Below are positions 1-6,966 of a stretch of DNA of 33,660 bases, in pieces. The notes below the pieces were generated by a model, which saw only the letters and a program-made list of their open reading frames with translations, was not told where the DNA came from and did no database searches. The translations under genes were made by a program, and so were the position numbers. Source of the DNA: an uncultured Alphaproteobacteria bacterium (GTDB lineage Bacteria > Pseudomonadota > Alphaproteobacteria > RF32 > CAG-239); NCBI GenBank assembly GCA_944390035.1, contig CALXOP010000094.1, forward strand, positions 1 to 33,660. Direction: 5' to 3'. Numbering within the stretch: the stretch's first letter is position 1; every line of letters begins with the position of its first letter.

Positions 1-2
1 GA

Positions 3-1640
3 GTATCCTTACTTACTCTAACCGGATTGGGCGGGGTAAGAGCAAATAGTGTTCAAGAACAGTCGCAAGAGGCTGTCTCAACATACGTACACTTCGTAAG
101 AACTTGTCAAAACCAAACCTTTGAACCTTTATCTGGGGCAAGCCTAGCAATAGGCTTGCCTAATCGTGCAAACTATCAGACGGCAGGGGTTCACTTTATT
201 GTGAGTGATCAAGGAACCGACTTTGGTAATGATGATGCCAAGAATAATGACTTTTCAGACCCAACCGGAGAAACTTGTAAAAATTTAGGCTATACAGTAA
301 CCTCTTGTGAAACAGGATTATTTAATCAAGCCTGTCCTTATAATGATAAAATATATGACAGATGTTGCGATGTGACTTATAAATATACTTCGTCGCAATG
401 TTCAAGTCCTAAAAAACTCAGTTCTGATAGTTGTGGAGGCAAATATCGTTGCTATTGTGATACTAAAACTTATCCTTATGCATCGTGTAATGACCCGCAA
501 ATAAAAGGAAGCTCTTGCACGGATGATAGCGGTACAAGATATGCGACTTGTGTTTGTCCTAACTCAAATAACGGACAATGGGGATGTAAAGAATATTATG
601 CATCTCCTTGTAACAGTATTTGTAAAACCCCTTATACGGATTGCTGTCATTTGAAAACAAGTGTTGCAACACCGTATGGTTGTGAAAAATATTTTGACTG
701 TTGCTCATCAAAATGTGAAAAGGCTTATACAGATAACTGTCGTAATAGAACAGCCGTAATTGCCTCATGTCCGGCGAATGCAAACTGCACTTATTTTGCG
801 GATTGTAAGTCAAAAGTTCAGTCTTGGAGTTGTAAGTCAGGTTTTGTAAAATCAGGCAACTCTTGTATTAACCCTTGTGATTTAAGAACGGCCGTAATTA
901 GCTCTTGCCCGGCGAATGCAACCTGTTCTTATTTTTCAGATTGTAAATCTAAAATCCAATCTTGGAGCTGTAATTCTGGGTATAATAAGTCAGGTAATTC
1001 TTGTGTACAGGCGATTAAATCTCGTGCTTGTCAATATGTTGGCGATATTTTGTATGGAGATGGAACTTGTGCGATTAGTGTTAATGAATTAGAGCCCAAA
1101 CTTACACCAATCGGCGTAGTTTTTGATGTTGCAAATCGCTTGGCAATCGCTTTGACTGATGTAAAGAAAAATGGCAGTGCGGGAGCTGAGAGTATGTATT
1201 GGTCAAGTTATCAGTGTGATACGCCGAATTTGGAGAATTGTATGTATGGCATTAATGTTATCACATGTGGAACAGATGGCAGAGCGAATACAGATGCGAT
1301 ATTAGCGAGTACCTGTGATGGGACAACCTATGCCGCGAATGCGGTAAACAGCTATCAAGTAAGCGGCTGTAGTAAAGATTTTTGCAGACAAGGAAAATGG
1401 TTTTTGCCGAGTATGAGAGATTTAAATACCATCTATAGCTTTAAGAGCGCTATAAACAGTACATTGACATTGTTGAGCTCGGTAGGCGCTAGTCAATTGA
1501 CGAAAAATTGGTATTGGTCCTCTACCGAGAGCAATAACGGCAATGCGTGGCTATTGCGTATGAGTGACGGTATTAGGAACATCGTCAATAAGAACTACAA
1601 CTACGGCTACTACTATGTTCGTCCGGTTCTAGCTTTTTAA
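3..1640 (+). CDS. Secreted Cys-rich protein with C-terminal DUF1566 (Lcl_C, C-type-lectin-like) domain, 5' partial
   Basis: The reading frame is open from the left edge. The first visible residues (VSLLTLTGLGGVRA) look like the end of a Sec signal peptide, so the true start lies before the window and the in-frame TTG at 27 is unlikely to be the start. The middle is very Cys-rich, with many CC and CxC pairs, and holds two 46-residue tandem units. The last ~200 residues resemble DUF1566: FLPSMRDL, then YWSSTES, then NAWLLRMSDG, ending in YVRPVLAF. This domain adopts a C-type-lectin-like fold in the family and often acts as a surface ligand-binding module. The protein is probably exported and disulfide-bonded; its ligand is unknown. 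The 3' end has aberrant codon use (see the candidate variable region). A strong hairpin follows the stop codon. The domain call is fairly confident; the function is not known. Confidence 0.75.
   Translation, partial: VSLLTLTGLGGVRANSVQEQSQEAVSTYVHFVRTCQNQTFEPLSGASLAIGLPNRANYQTAGVHFIVSDQGTDFGNDDAKNNDFSDPTGETCKNLGYTVTSCETGLFNQACPYNDKIYDRCCDVTYKYTSSQCSSPKKLSSDSCGGKYRCYCDTKTYPYASCNDPQIKGSSCTDDSGTRYATCVCPNSNNGQWGCKEYYASPCNSICKTPYTDCCHLKTSVATPYGCEKYFDCCSSKCEKAYTDNCRNRTAVIASCPANANCTYFADCKSKVQSWSCKSGFVKSGNSCINPCDLRTAVISSCPANATCSYFSDCKSKIQSWSCNSGYNKSGNSCVQAIKSRACQYVGDILYGDGTCAISVNELEPKLTPIGVVFDVANRLAIALTDVKKNGSAGAESMYWSSYQCDTPNLENCMYGINVITCGTDGRANTDAILASTCDGTTYAANAVNSYQVSGCSKDFCRQGKWFLPSMRDLNTIYSFKSAINSTLTLLSSVGASQLTKNWYWSSTESNNGNAWLLRMSDGIRNIVNKNYNYGYYYVRPVLAF
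747..1010 (+). repeat. Two tandem Cys-rich coding repeats, period 138 bp
   Basis: Two copies of a 42-residue unit start at 747 and 885, a spacing of 46 codons. Both begin RTAVI(A/S)SCPANA and continue through DCKSK(V/I)QSWSC to KSGNSC. Each contains five conserved cysteines. They look like small disulfide-stabilised modules duplicated within the secreted protein. Confidence 0.85.
1530..1637 (+). other. Candidate diversity-generating-retroelement variable region (3' end of DUF1566 gene)
   Basis: The final ~36 codons differ sharply from the rest of the gene in codon use. Tyrosine is TAT in 29 of 30 cases before position 1593 but TAC in 4 of 5 after it. From 1578 to 1613 the codons are AAC, ATC, GTC, AAT, AAG, AAC, TAC, AAC, TAC, GGC, TAC, TAC. 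All the C-ending ones could arise from AAC by changes at adenine only, which is the substitution pattern of retroelement-driven mutagenic homing. DUF1566-type lectin folds are known variable-protein domains. No reverse transcriptase or template repeat lies in this window, so the call is an inference. Confidence 0.4.
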
Positions 1641-1653
1641 TTTTTGTTGATTT

Positions 1654-1691
1654 ACTAAAACATCCTCAGCTTAACCTGAGGATGTTTTAGT
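1654..1691. terminator. Bidirectional intrinsic terminator hairpin
   Basis: A perfect 16-bp inverted repeat (1654-1669 with 1676-1691) has a 6-nt loop. Each outer stem arm carries AAAA/TTTT, so the structure can terminate both the DUF1566 gene (stop at 1640) and the convergent small YjfB-like gene (stop at 1693). Confidence 0.85.
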
Positions 1692-1692
1692 C

Positions 1693-1872
1693 TTAAATGG
1701 TTTTATCGACATTTACGCCGGTGGTGGGGGAGGGCGCTACTGAACGGTCATCAGTGCCTCCAAGCAATATCTCTACAGCTTGCTGCTGCATTTCAACTTG
1801 ATTCTTAATTAGGGACATTTGCATTTGTTGCACAGCCAACGCATATTGACTAATCGCTCCTAATTCTGACAT
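1693..1872 (-). CDS. YjfB-like putative motility protein, 59 aa
   Basis: A small ORF reads from ATG at 1872 to TAA at 1693-1695, preceded by a good Shine-Dalgarno (AAGGAG, about 6 nt upstream). The product starts MSELGAISQYALAVQQMQMS and continues with a Gln/Met-rich amphipathic helix (LIKNQVEMQQQAVEILLGG), then a short disordered tail. Size and helix pattern match the YjfB/putative motility protein family (about 60 residues, often encoded near flagellar genes). That family has no firmly assigned biochemical role. An extended -10 promoter lies at 1909-1917 and a terminator follows. It is divergent from uvrC. The reading frame is well supported; the family assignment is moderately sure. Confidence 0.7.
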   Translation of the reverse strand: MSELGAISQYALAVQQMQMSLIKNQVEMQQQAVEILLGGTDDRSVAPSPTTGVNVDKTI

Positions 1873-1908
1873 CTGTTTCTCCTTAAACTTTTATCACTCT
1901 ATTTTGGG

Positions 1909-1917
1909 ATTATACCA
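1909..1917 (-). promoter_or_regulatory. Extended -10 promoter for the YjfB-like gene
   Basis: Read on the minus strand, TG-N-TATAAT occurs about 37 nt upstream of the ATG at 1872. No good -35 hexamer is seen at 17 nt, as is usual for extended -10 promoters. Confidence 0.5.
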
Positions 1918-1984
1918 TAAATTTGCTAACACTTCATTAAAAAAATGATTATACTTTAGCTCAAACAGCAGAAAAGGGTAAAAT

Positions 1985-3790
1985 ATGGGAAATATCCAAA
2001 GAGGATTGGAAAACTTGAAACGTCATATCAAAGTAGCTCCGGAGAAACCCGGGGTCTATCGAATGATTGATGAAAATGAAAAAGTTCTCTATGTCGGTAA
2101 AGCCAAAAATATCAAGAAAAGAATTGTGGCTTATTCTCATATTAATAAACTTCCGGTCAGGCTGCAAAGAATGGTCTCCGAAATCCACCGTATGGAATTT
2201 ATTATTGTTGAAAATGAGGCGAAAGCCTTACTCTTGGAAAATGAGTTGATTAAAAAACTCGAGCCAAAATATAATATCTTACTGAAAGATGATAAAACTT
2301 TTCCGCATTTGGTGATTGATGTCGAATCGGATTTTCCGGCTTTGCGAAAATATCGCGGCAAACGTAATGATAAAAGCAAATATTTCGGGCCTTTTGCCAG
2401 TGTGTTGGCAGTGAATAATGTTTTAGATACCGTGCAAAAAGCCTTTTTGCTGCGTTCGTGTCAGGATTATGTTTTTCATAACCGTGAGAGACCTTGCTTG
2501 CAATATCAAATAAAGCGCTGTTCGGCTCCTTGCGTTGGAAAAATTTCACGCGAAGATTATCATAAATTGGTGCGGGAAGCCGTTGATTTTTTGGATGGTA
2601 AAAATACCAAAATTCAAGAAGAATTATCGCAAAAAATGCAAGAAGCAAGCGATAATCTGGAGTTTGAAAAAGCAGTTGTTTTGAGAGACAGAATCAGAGC
2701 TCTGACTAATGTGCAAAACGGTACGATGGTTGAATATGCCAATATTAATTCTTGCGACTTTGTGGCGTTGGCCCGAAAAGGAAATATGGTTTGTATTCAG
2801 GTGTTTTTTATTCGCTCCGGGCAAAATTGCGGCAATGTTCCTTATTTTCCTAAACAGATTCAAGATGCCGAAGACGGTGAAATTTTAGAGGCCTTTTTGA
2901 GCAGTTTTTATGGTGAGCATGTGCCGCCTAAAGAAATTGTGCTTTCTATGGAGCTGGAAAATAAAGAGTTTTTGGAAGAGGCTTTGTCAACCCATATCAA
3001 CACCTATCAAAAAGGACCAAAAGCCAAGTTAATCCAAACGGCATTAAACAATGCTTATGCCTCTATTGACAGAAAAGTAGCGATGGAGGCATCTGTTAAG
3101 GCTAACTTGGAAGAAATGGCCAGAGTATTTGATTTGCCGCGTTTGCCTATGAGAATCGAAATTTATGATAACTCGCATATTCAGGGCAGCTATGCAATCG
3201 GGGCGATGGTGGTGGCAACCCCTGACGGATTTGATAAAAAAAGTTATCGCACTTTTAATATTAAAAATCCGGATATTACCAATGATGACTTTGCGATGAT
3301 GAAGGAAGTTTTGACCAGACGCTTTGAGCGGATGAGCGATGAAAACCGTCCGGATGTGATTTTGCTTGATGGTGGTTTGGGACAACTTCATGCCGTGCAT
3401 GAGGCCTTAAAAGACTATGACTTGTCAGGAATTGCAATTATTGCAATTTCTAAAGGTCCGGATAGAAACGCCGGTAAAGAGTTTTATCACCAAGTGGGAA
3501 AAGAAAGTTTTGCGTTGCCTTACCAATCGGCTATTGCTTTTTATTTGCAAAATCTGCGCGATGAGGCACACCGGTTTGCTATCGGTACGCACCGTAAAAA
3601 ACGTGCAAAATCCATTACCAAGTCCAGACTTGACGAAGTGGAAGGAATCGGCGCTAAGCGAAAACGCGATTTGCTCAATCATTTCGGTTCGGTTGAGGCA
3701 ATTTCGCAGGCTTTGCCCAAAGATATTGAAAAAGTGGAAGGAATTAGTAAAAAAACAGCGGAAAAGATTTATAATTACTTCCATAATTGA
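1985..3790 (+). CDS. uvrC: UvrABC excinuclease subunit C
   Basis: UvrC makes the two incisions flanking a DNA lesion bound by UvrB in nucleotide excision repair in the cytoplasm. The 601-residue protein has the full family layout. The GIY-YIG nuclease is at the N terminus (GVY at 23-25, YVG at 36-38, catalytic-type Arg in KNIKKR). A four-Cys cluster (C159, C171, C179, C183) fits the reported iron-sulfur site. A UVR motif lies near 206-240 (NLEFEKAVVLRDRI). The RNase H-like nuclease follows, with YDNSH near 394-398, and a helix-hairpin-helix pair is at the C terminus (VEGIGAKRKRDLL and VEGISKKTAEKI). UvrB is encoded separately on the minus strand at 15-17 kb. The gene is followed by pgsA, the usual alphaproteobacterial arrangement. 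Confidence 0.97.
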   Translation: MGNIQRGLENLKRHIKVAPEKPGVYRMIDENEKVLYVGKAKNIKKRIVAYSHINKLPVRLQRMVSEIHRMEFIIVENEAKALLLENELIKKLEPKYNILLKDDKTFPHLVIDVESDFPALRKYRGKRNDKSKYFGPFASVLAVNNVLDTVQKAFLLRSCQDYVFHNRERPCLQYQIKRCSAPCVGKISREDYHKLVREAVDFLDGKNTKIQEELSQKMQEASDNLEFEKAVVLRDRIRALTNVQNGTMVEYANINSCDFVALARKGNMVCIQVFFIRSGQNCGNVPYFPKQIQDAEDGEILEAFLSSFYGEHVPPKEIVLSMELENKEFLEEALSTHINTYQKGPKAKLIQTALNNAYASIDRKVAMEASVKANLEEMARVFDLPRLPMRIEIYDNSHIQGSYAIGAMVVATPDGFDKKSYRTFNIKNPDITNDDFAMMKEVLTRRFERMSDENRPDVILLDGGLGQLHAVHEALKDYDLSGIAIIAISKGPDRNAGKEFYHQVGKESFALPYQSAIAFYLQNLRDEAHRFAIGTHRKKRAKSITKSRLDEVEGIGAKRKRDLLNHFGSVEAISQALPKDIEKVEGISKKTAEKIYNYFHN

Positions 3791-3843
3791 AATTTCTGGC
3801 ATACCATAAGGCAAAATTTTGTTAAATAATTGAGAGGACAATA

Positions 3844-4572
3844 ATGTATAGTTTGCCTAATTTGCTTACAATTTCCAGAATCGTGGTGATTCCGGTTATT
3901 TTCTTATCAATTTATATTCATACGGCGGTTTGGTCGATGTTGGCGGCAGTGTTGTTTATCATTGCCTCGATTACCGATTATTTTGACGGCTATTTGGCCA
4001 GAAGTCGAAATGAAACTTCGGCGTTCGGACGCTTGCTCGATCCGATTGCCGACAAGTTGTTGGTGGCTTCGGCTTTAATCGTGATTTTGGCTGACAATAT
4101 GGTTCATCCCATCAACTTTATTCCGGTGATTGTGATTTTGTGTCGTGAAATTTTGGTCTCGGGATTAAGAGAATTTTTGGCTGAAGTTCATGTCGGTATG
4201 CCGGTTACGCGTTTGGCTAAGTGGAAAACCGGTTTTCAGATGACGGCTTTGTCCATGATTTTGGTGGGCTATATGTTCCATGATTTGGGTGTAATTTTGT
4301 TGTGGGTGGCCGCTGTTTTGACCTTTGTGACAGGTTACCAATATTTTCAAAAAAGTTTGGACTATGTTAAGTCTATCGAAGCTGAAAAAAATCCTAAATT
4401 AGCCGACGTGAAGGAAGCAGTGGCAGAGATTGAAGCCGTGGTCAATAAGGCAAAAAAAGTTGTTGCCAAAACCGGCAAAAAAATTGCCAAGAAAAGAGCC
4501 GCTACAAAAGTGGCCAAAAAAGCTGCCAAGGCTAAAAAGTCAGCTAAAAAAGAAGCTAAAATTGCAAAGTAA
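3844..4572 (+). CDS. pgsA: CDP-diacylglycerol-glycerol-3-phosphate 3-phosphatidyltransferase with Lys/Ala-rich tail
   Basis: PgsA transfers the phosphatidyl group from CDP-diacylglycerol to glycerol-3-phosphate at the inner membrane, the committed step to phosphatidylglycerol and cardiolipin. The CDP-alcohol phosphotransferase signature is complete: D45, D48-G49, A52-R53, G62, D66 and D70. Several hydrophobic membrane segments follow. The enzyme core ends near residue 180, the usual family length. Another ~60 residues follow; the last 42 contain 18 Lys and 12 Ala and resemble histone H1/HU-type basic tails (KKVVAKTGKKIAKK). RBS GAGAGGA precedes the ATG, 53 bp after uvrC. The tail should be cytoplasmic and could bind anionic lipid head groups or nucleic acid, but that is inference. 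The enzyme call is firm. Confidence 0.95.
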   Translation: MYSLPNLLTISRIVVIPVIFLSIYIHTAVWSMLAAVLFIIASITDYFDGYLARSRNETSAFGRLLDPIADKLLVASALIVILADNMVHPINFIPVIVILCREILVSGLREFLAEVHVGMPVTRLAKWKTGFQMTALSMILVGYMFHDLGVILLWVAAVLTFVTGYQYFQKSLDYVKSIEAEKNPKLADVKEAVAEIEAVVNKAKKVVAKTGKKIAKKRAATKVAKKAAKAKKSAKKEAKIAK

Positions 4573-4593
4573 AAACTGTGTAGAGCGCGTGAA

Positions 4594-5283
4594 ATGAGTG
4601 ATACAAAAGCACATATTTTGGTGGTGGATGATGACACTCGTTTGCGCTCGCTCTTGCAGCGTTTTTTGCGCGAAAGTGATTTCTTTGTGTCGGCGGCAAA
4701 AGATGCCGTTGAAGCCAGGGAACGCTTAAAAGACTATCAATTTGATTTGTTGATTGTCGATATTATGATGCCCCATGAAACCGGGTTGGAATTCTTACAA
4801 AAATTGCGGCAGGAAAGTTTGGTGCCGGTGATTTTGCTGACGGCTATGGGCGAAACAGCCGATAGAATCGCCGGGCTCGAAATTGGGGCCGATGACTATT
4901 TGCCCAAGCCTTTTGAGCCTAAAGAGCTGGTCTTGCGGATTAAAAATATTTTGAAGCGCGCCCCTAAAGATAATGAAGCTAAAAAGCAGGTGTTGGATTT
5001 GGGGTTGTGTACCTATGATTTGGATAAAAAAGAGCTGTTGACCAAGCAAAAACAAATTGTGCATATTACACCGGTGGAACAACTTTTGCTCTCTGTTTTG
5101 GGTGAAAAATCCGGACAAGTCTTTTCGCGCGAAAAATTGGCCGAGATTTTGGGGGCAGGGCAGAGCCCGCGCTCGATTGATGTGCAAATCACTCGCTTAC
5201 GTAAAAAAATTGAGCAAGATTCAAAAAATCCGCGCTATTTACAAACCGTGCGCGGAAAAGGCTATATGCTCCTCTCGGATTAG
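4594..5283 (+). CDS. OmpR-family two-component response regulator
   Basis: The N-terminal receiver domain carries the acidic pocket (D12-D14 region), phospho-acceptor D56 in LLIVDIMMP, T83 and K105 in YLPKPF. The C-terminal winged-helix DNA-binding domain (about 130-229) shows SPRSIDVQITRLRKKIE and LQTVRGKGYML. Length (229) is standard. It begins 21 bp after pgsA with a weak ribosome site, suggesting read-through from the uvrC-pgsA transcript. A terminator separates it from the histidine kinase downstream, which is nevertheless its likely partner. OmpR/EnvZ-like pairs usually respond to envelope stress or osmolarity; the actual signal and regulon cannot be read here. Confidence 0.93.
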   Translation: MSDTKAHILVVDDDTRLRSLLQRFLRESDFFVSAAKDAVEARERLKDYQFDLLIVDIMMPHETGLEFLQKLRQESLVPVILLTAMGETADRIAGLEIGADDYLPKPFEPKELVLRIKNILKRAPKDNEAKKQVLDLGLCTYDLDKKELLTKQKQIVHITPVEQLLLSVLGEKSGQVFSREKLAEILGAGQSPRSIDVQITRLRKKIEQDSKNPRYLQTVRGKGYMLLSD

Positions 5284-5292
5284 AAAAATTTT

Positions 5293-5318
5293 ACTCAGCC
5301 TTAGGGCTGAGTTTTTTT
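5293..5318 (+). terminator. Intrinsic terminator after the response regulator
   Basis: An 8-bp GC-rich stem (5293-5300 with 5305-5312) with a TTAG loop is followed by a run of seven T. It lies 9 nt after the stop codon and should uncouple the kinase gene from the regulator transcript at least partly. Confidence 0.85.
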
Positions 5319-5423
5319 GTAGTACTTTGTAACTTTTCGTTTGCTCAAAGCCGATAATTTTGCTGGCATTTGCCGCAAAATGATTCTAAACTGTCTCCAG
5401 TTATTGATTTTAGGAGTAAGTAT

Positions 5424-6785
5424 ATGCGAATTAAATTTCCTGAAAAAGTCGATAACACCTTGCGCTATTTGAAACTGAAGTTTTTACCAAAAACTTTGTT
5501 CTTCCGCACGATGTTGTTGATTTTTATTCCATTGATTGTGGTGCAAGTTGTGTCAATTGTTGCTTTCTTTGACGGTACTTGGGGACGCGTCGGTAAAAGA
5601 TTGTCAAATAATTTGACCTCAAATATGTCATTTGTGATGCAACTCATTGATAAATCCCCAGATAAACTGCAAGAAATTAAAAAAGTTACCAGCGATACTT
5701 TGGATATGAGTGTCAGCGTTTATTTAAACAAAGATAAACACCGTATCATTAATAAGGTTAGTCGAAATAATGAGCTCGTAACTGGCTTTTTGGAGAAAGA
5801 ATTAAATCGTACTTTCCCGGAATATGTTACGACAATTTATATGGGTAAAGAAGGTGACAGAAATTTAACCGTGTTTGTAGATACGCCCAAACGCTTGTTT
5901 AAGTTTGAGACGTCTTCAAAGAATATTTTCTCAACTTCTATTTTTGGATTTGTGGCTTGGATGATCGGAACATCTTTACTGCTGTTTTTGGTGGCTGTGA
6001 TGTTCTTGCGTATTCAGGTTCGTTCCATTGCCGAATTGGCTCAAGTGGCTGAGGATTTTGGTAAGGGTATTGATAATAAGGACTTTAAACCTTATGGCTC
6101 TTCTGAAGTCAGAAAAGCAGCGCTTGCTTTTATTAAGATGAAGGAACGTATTCAAAGACAAATCAGTGAAAGAACGCAAATGTTGGCCGGTGTTTCTCAC
6201 GATTTGAGAACGCCTTTGACACGTATGAAATTGCAAGCAACCATGCTGCCTGATCCGCAAGAACAAAAAGATTTGCTTTCCGATATTGATGAAATGGAAA
6301 AAATGCTCGATGGGTATTTGTCTTTTGTCAGCGGTGAAGGCGGAGAAAAGGCTACTTTTGTGGATATGAACGAATTGATTATGAGTGTTTTGAACAAATT
6401 CCGTAACCAAAATGCCATGATTCGCTATAAGACCAATGACCAAGTCAGCGCTATTCAAGGTCGTGAACAAGCTTTGAAACGTGCTTTGACCAATGTTATC
6501 GGTAATGCTTTCAAGTATGGCAAAACGGTTTCGGTTGATTTGGAAAGCAATAACCGCAAAATGGAAATCGTGGTGGATGACGATGGTCCCGGAATTCCGA
6601 AAGATAAGCGCGAAGATGTATTCAAAGCCTTTTATCGTTTGGATGAATCGCGCAATAAGGAAACCGGCGGCGTCGGTTTGGGATTGGCTATTGCCAAAGA
6701 TGTGATAACTTCTCATGGAGGTACGATTGAACTCCAGGATAGTCCTATGGGAGGCTTGAGGGTTCTCATTTCTATTCCCTTATAG
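5424..6785 (+). CDS. EnvZ-like sensor histidine kinase
   Basis: An inner-membrane sensor kinase of 453 residues. TM1 is near residues 23-48, a periplasmic sensor loop of ~120 residues follows, and TM2 (FVAWMIGTSLLLFLVAVMFL) leads into a HAMP segment. The dimerisation/phospho-acceptor box SHDLRTPLTRM has H259. The ATP-binding lid shows the N box (NVIGNAFKYG), G1 (VDDDGPGIP), F box (FKAFYRLD) and G2 (GVGLGLAIAK). I prefer ATG 5424, which has RBS TAGGAG 8 nt upstream, over the in-frame TTG at 5370. Pairing with the adjacent OmpR-type regulator is expected. The periplasmic loop shows no recognisable ligand domain, so the stimulus is unknown. Confidence 0.93.
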   Translation: MRIKFPEKVDNTLRYLKLKFLPKTLFFRTMLLIFIPLIVVQVVSIVAFFDGTWGRVGKRLSNNLTSNMSFVMQLIDKSPDKLQEIKKVTSDTLDMSVSVYLNKDKHRIINKVSRNNELVTGFLEKELNRTFPEYVTTIYMGKEGDRNLTVFVDTPKRLFKFETSSKNIFSTSIFGFVAWMIGTSLLLFLVAVMFLRIQVRSIAELAQVAEDFGKGIDNKDFKPYGSSEVRKAALAFIKMKERIQRQISERTQMLAGVSHDLRTPLTRMKLQATMLPDPQEQKDLLSDIDEMEKMLDGYLSFVSGEGGEKATFVDMNELIMSVLNKFRNQNAMIRYKTNDQVSAIQGREQALKRALTNVIGNAFKYGKTVSVDLESNNRKMEIVVDDDGPGIPKDKREDVFKAFYRLDESRNKETGGVGLGLAIAKDVITSHGGTIELQDSPMGGLRVLISIPL

Positions 6786-6848
6786 CACGCAAATTCGTAA
6801 ATTTATGGCCTGGTTGGGCTGAGCACTACGCTGGAATTTGCGAGCTAT
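6782..6848. other. Structured intergenic element, 67 nt
   Basis: A long imperfect inverted repeat pairs 6782-6796 with 6834-6848: 5 bp, one A/A mismatch, then 9 bp. It encloses 37 nt that can form two more small hairpins, giving a three-way-junction shape. It starts inside the kinase stop codon and is separate from the true terminator at 6855-6900. It could be a 3' UTR structure, a small RNA or a dispersed palindromic element. Nothing is coded here. Confidence 0.4.
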
Positions 6849-6854
6849 TAAAAC

Positions 6855-6900
6855 CAATTAAAAAGAGCATCAAAATAAAATTTGATGCTCTTTTTAATTG
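6855..6900 (+). terminator. Intrinsic terminator after the histidine kinase
   Basis: A perfect 20-bp inverted repeat (6855-6874 with 6881-6900) with a 6-nt loop; the descending arm contains a CTC-TTTTT tract. It is the clear end of the kinase transcript, 70 nt after the stop codon. Confidence 0.85.
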
Positions 6901-6966
6901 TTAAATCGATGTTAAGAGAATCTGTTTATACTGTTGATTAAGTTTTGATTTCAAAAGGATAAAAAC

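Noticed and set aside
5976..6716. Minus-strand ORF of 246 codons opposite the histidine kinase
   Set aside because: Antisense to a gene with all kinase motifs; the product has no recognisable features.
6782..6848. tRNA-like gene
   Set aside because: Although it can form a multi-branched shape of about tRNA size, there are no conserved D-loop or T-loop (GTTC-A-A-T-type) sequences and no 7-bp acceptor with proper spacing.
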